From positions 58,698 to 122,697 of the forward strand of contig SVGA01000009.1 in the NCBI GenBank assembly GCA_015056575.1: a stretch of 64,000 nucleotides of DNA. Reading direction: 5' to 3'. The notes under the pieces are model-generated. The model searched no databases, had not been told where the DNA came from, and saw only the letters and a list, made by a program, of their open reading frames with translations. The position numbers were made by a program, and so were the translations under genes. Below, piece by piece: positions 62,062-64,000 of this stretch (positions are counted from its first letter, which is position 1; each line of letters opens with the position of its first letter). The stretch is from Butyrivibrio sp. Lineage in GTDB: Bacteria > Bacillota > Clostridia > Lachnospirales > Lachnospiraceae.

Positions 62062-63288
62062 TTGGCAGAAGTACGAGATTTTACTTCCTACGCATCCAGA
62101 ATGAATAAAGGAGTGCCTCAGCAGGAGTTTCCTGAGGGAGAGCCTTCTTATAAAGAGAGGATACGTAACCACAGAATAGTTGTAGTGTTCAGAACAGTGG
62201 CGATCGCGGTGGCGGTCGTCCTGTTTGTTGCGCTCATTTATATAGGGTGGCGGGACAAGGAATATTCCGAGGCGGTTATCATATCAGGCCCGGCAGTGAC
62301 CAATGGCATTGATGCCAAGCTCATCAGTCTTCGGGAGAATGTTGTACAGTTCAGTAAGGATGGTATCAGCTGTATCAATCCTTCCGGTACTGTTGTCTGG
62401 AATCAGACCTATGAGATGCAAAATCCCATAGCGCATACCTGCGGTGATGTAGTGGCAGTGGGCGACTACAACGGCCATACCATCTATGTCAGCAATGCAT
62501 CCGGGGCGCTGGGGGAAGTTGACACTAACCTTCCCATAAGAGATTTCTGTGTATCCTCCCAGGGGGTGGTGGCTGCGGTACTTGACGGTACCAATGTTAC
62601 CTGGATCTATCTCTATGACGCCAAAGGAAACACTCTGGCCAACTTCAAAACGACCATGAAGGACAGTGGATATCCCATAGCCGTAAGCATTTCCCCCAAC
62701 GGAGAACTGCTTTGCGTTTCCTATGTTTATCCCGAGGATGGCGCAGTTAAGACCAGCGTTGCCTTTTTTAACTTCGGATCCGTGGGTCAGAACTCTATCG
62801 ATAATTACGCCAGCGGATATGATTACCCCGGCGTTGTTGTGCCTTTGGTCCAGTTCATGAATTCAAATTCATCCTTTGCTGTATCCGATGACAGGATAAT
62901 GTTCTACTCAGGGGATCAGAAGCCTGTAAGCCAGGCAGAGATATTTACGGGAGACGAGGAGATCCGTTCCATCTATTTCAATGATTCCTACGTAGGAGCA
63001 GTTTACCCAAACAGCACCACTGACGGTGCATACAAACTGAAGGTATACAACAACCGCGGAGAGGAAGTGCTTACCACTTTCTTCAATATTGAATACTCCG
63101 AGGTTATCTTCAATAACAAGCAGATCATTATATATAATGAAGATGAATGCATGATTCAGGATATGAACGGACACGTTAAGTATCAGGGAGCCTTTGAGAC
63201 ACCGGTAAGAATCATGGTGCCTACCTCGGTCAGAAGCAGGTTCACTCTTGTGACCACAGATAACGTCCAGACCATGAACCTTAAATAG
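62062..63288 (+). CDS. DUF5711 family membrane-anchored beta-propeller-like protein
   Basis: A 408-residue protein. The N-terminal ~35 residues are cytoplasmic and polar, and a single membrane helix follows (about 40-62). The remainder is an extracellular PQQ/WD-like propeller with repeated strands ending in GTVVWNQTY-, GNTLANFKT- and GEEVLTTFF-type segments. I recognise it as the DUF5711 type, common in Lachnospiraceae and of unknown function. The start is TTG 62062, 7 nt after GGAGGG; there is no ATG before residue 14. The CvpA-like gene starts 9 bp after its stop, suggesting that the two work together at the membrane. Confidence 0.8.
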   Translation: MAEVRDFTSYASRMNKGVPQQEFPEGEPSYKERIRNHRIVVVFRTVAIAVAVVLFVALIYIGWRDKEYSEAVIISGPAVTNGIDAKLISLRENVVQFSKDGISCINPSGTVVWNQTYEMQNPIAHTCGDVVAVGDYNGHTIYVSNASGALGEVDTNLPIRDFCVSSQGVVAAVLDGTNVTWIYLYDAKGNTLANFKTTMKDSGYPIAVSISPNGELLCVSYVYPEDGAVKTSVAFFNFGSVGQNSIDNYASGYDYPGVVVPLVQFMNSNSSFAVSDDRIMFYSGDQKPVSQAEIFTGDEEIRSIYFNDSYVGAVYPNSTTDGAYKLKVYNNRGEEVLTTFFNIEYSEVIFNNKQIIIYNEDECMIQDMNGHVKYQGAFETPVRIMVPTSVRSRFTLVTTDNVQTMNLK

Positions 63289-63297
63289 GAGAACTGA

Positions 63298-63762
63298 ATG
63301 TCTTTTGAGATGATTTCCGGAATAGTCATCACTGTTGTAGTGGTGTGCCTGTTTCTCTGGAGAATATCATATGGTACAAATAACGGCCTGTTTGCGGAAG
63401 CGGCAGGCCTTATTGCTGCAATTGCTGCCTTTGCCGCAGTCTATTATCTGATCAACATTGCGGGCAGCGTTCTTGGCAGGAATTTCGGAAACGTTATCCC
63501 GAAGATAGGATATCTTGTCATTGCTTTTATAATATATAGGATCACGACAGCCCTGGGTAACGCCCTCAGAAAGGTAAAAGAGATACCGATATTAGGAGGG
63601 GCGGACAGGCTCATGGGAGCTGTGCTCGGGGGAGTGGAAGCTTTTCTTATTGTGCGCATAGTGGAATTCGTTACAGGAATTTCACTTTTTTCTCCGGTTT
63701 TAATAAATTGGAACCGGTTATATGACTACGTAAAGGCCCTGATTACCGCATATTTACCGTGA
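63298..63762 (+). CDS. CvpA family membrane protein
   Basis: A 154-residue membrane protein with four predicted helices (about 5-20, 30-52, 68-84, 108-128). Between helices 3 and 4 lies the segment GNALRKVKEIPILGGADRLMGAVLGGVEAFLI, which closely matches the conserved LPLLGGLDRLLGAILG-type motif of CvpA proteins. CvpA is linked to envelope homeostasis and colicin V production in enterobacteria; its role here is unknown. Last protein gene before the rRNA operon. Confidence 0.85.
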   Translation: MSFEMISGIVITVVVVCLFLWRISYGTNNGLFAEAAGLIAAIAAFAAVYYLINIAGSVLGRNFGNVIPKIGYLVIAFIIYRITTALGNALRKVKEIPILGGADRLMGAVLGGVEAFLIVRIVEFVTGISLFSPVLINWNRLYDYVKALITAYLP

Positions 63763-63796
63763 CTCTAAAGAAATTCTAAATATTTTTAAAAAGTTG

Positions 63797-63825
63797 TTGA
63801 CATCATATTGGGGCTGTGATATTCT
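63797..63825 (+). promoter_or_regulatory. Ribosomal RNA operon promoter
   Basis: TTGACA (63797-63802), 17 nt and TATTCT (63820-63825), with an AT-rich upstream stretch (TATTTTTAAA) like an UP element. It is about 160 bp before the mature 16S start. Confidence 0.75.
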
Positions 63826-63986
63826 AAATAAGCTGTCGCTGAGGAACAAGACAGCAAGCACCTTGACAAATAAACAGTAATGCAACCCTGAAAAATTCCA
63901 AGAGAATAATTCAGAAATGTAACAACCAAAGTAATAACGGACAGAACAAAAAGCCAAGCTTTAGTTCTGAACAGAATCAAACTTTT
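63826..63986 (+). ncRNA. 16S rRNA leader
   Basis: The transcribed leader contains ACCTTGACAAATAAACAGTAA, similar to the TTGAAAA-type leader sequence seen before clostridial rRNA genes. A CAGAAC...GTTCTG hairpin with inner AAGC/GCTT lies near the 3' end. Its pairing partner downstream of 16S is outside the window. Confidence 0.6.
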
Positions 63987-64000
63987 AAACGTGAGAGTTC
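63987..64000 (+). rRNA. 16S ribosomal RNA, first bases only
   Basis: The window ends in AAACGTGAGAGTTC. This aligns with the first 14 bases of bacterial 16S rRNA (E. coli AAATTGAAGAGTTT), and the continuation is expected to be GATCCTGGCTCAG. Supported by the promoter and leader in front. Confidence 0.7.

Noticed and set aside
63863..63886. Second rRNA promoter at TTGACA 63863-63868
   Set aside because: No -10-like hexamer lies 16-18 nt downstream. The sequence fits the conserved rRNA leader better.

Overview
The window reads as a chromosomal segment of a low-to-moderate GC Firmicute of the family Lachnospiraceae, most likely a rumen or gut xylan degrader of the Butyrivibrio/Pseudobutyrivibrio type. 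The basis is gene content and family resemblance: a very large intracellular xylan-utilization locus, clostridial-type ABC sugar uptake, DUF5711 and DUF3990 proteins, and the style of the rRNA leader. No database search was possible, so the genus is an inference.

Layout. 1-4.1 kb: a 5'-truncated Na+/phosphate symporter with a PhoU-like tail, then a tightly packed serine hydrolase, NUDIX hydrolase and Crp/Fnr regulator. 4.1-5.6 kb: mgtE with an unusual structured leader. 5.6-9.2 kb: a type Ic aspartate aminotransferase and aspS, divergent from promoters that appear to share one palindromic -35 box. 9.26-11.5 kb: a DUF3990/XRE pair that looks like a toxin-antitoxin module, with a 19-bp-arm palindrome in its promoter, then an alpha/beta hydrolase. 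11.7-19.4 kb: a complete F-type ATP synthase operon (atpZ-I-B-E-F-H-A-G-D-C). Its c subunit carries a two-carboxylate ion site suggestive of Na+ coupling, and repeat-bearing structured spacers sit between atpE/atpF and atpG/atpD.

19.4-50.8 kb: the xylan locus. Two ABC importers lacking their own ATPase (solute-binding protein plus two permeases each) flank intracellular enzymes: an esterase-GH43 fusion, GH43, an SGNH esterase, a sialate-O-acetylesterase-like (CE20-like) esterase, GH67 and GH115 alpha-glucuronidases, and GH3 beta-xylosidase. Xylulokinase and an L-fucose/L-arabinose-isomerase-fold protein follow, with two AraC regulators in between. The inferred flow is: import of acetylated, (methyl)glucuronosylated and arabinosylated xylo-oligosaccharides; removal of side groups in the cytoplasm; cleavage to xylose or arabinose; isomerization and phosphorylation into the pentose phosphate pathway. 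Inside this locus sits a one-polypeptide amino-acid-type ABC importer with an anti-sigma/HATPase-like tail.

50.8-53.5 kb: a 2-kb cassette (2-hydroxyacid dehydrogenase and a PD-(D/E)XK-like orphan) bracketed by two inverted copies of a ~180-bp MITE-like element. 53.5-64 kb: housekeeping genes, namely a two-domain PPK2 kinase, a small membrane protein, a GH25 lysozyme with cell-wall-binding repeats, phosphofructokinase, dnaX-ybaB-recR, galM, a DUF5711 propeller and a CvpA-like protein. It ends with a strong rrn promoter and leader running into the first bases of a 16S rRNA gene at the right edge.

The observations most worth follow-up are: (1) an intercistronic element present at least twice (atpG/atpD and permease/solute-binding-protein spacers) whose two stems covary while the internal loop stays fixed; (2) the fused SBP-permease-ATPase-HATPase-like importer; (3) the inverted MITE-like bracket; (4) the promoter-embedded palindrome of the DUF3990 module; (5) the two-carboxylate c subunit. 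All coordinates, arms and hexamers were read by eye from the sequence.
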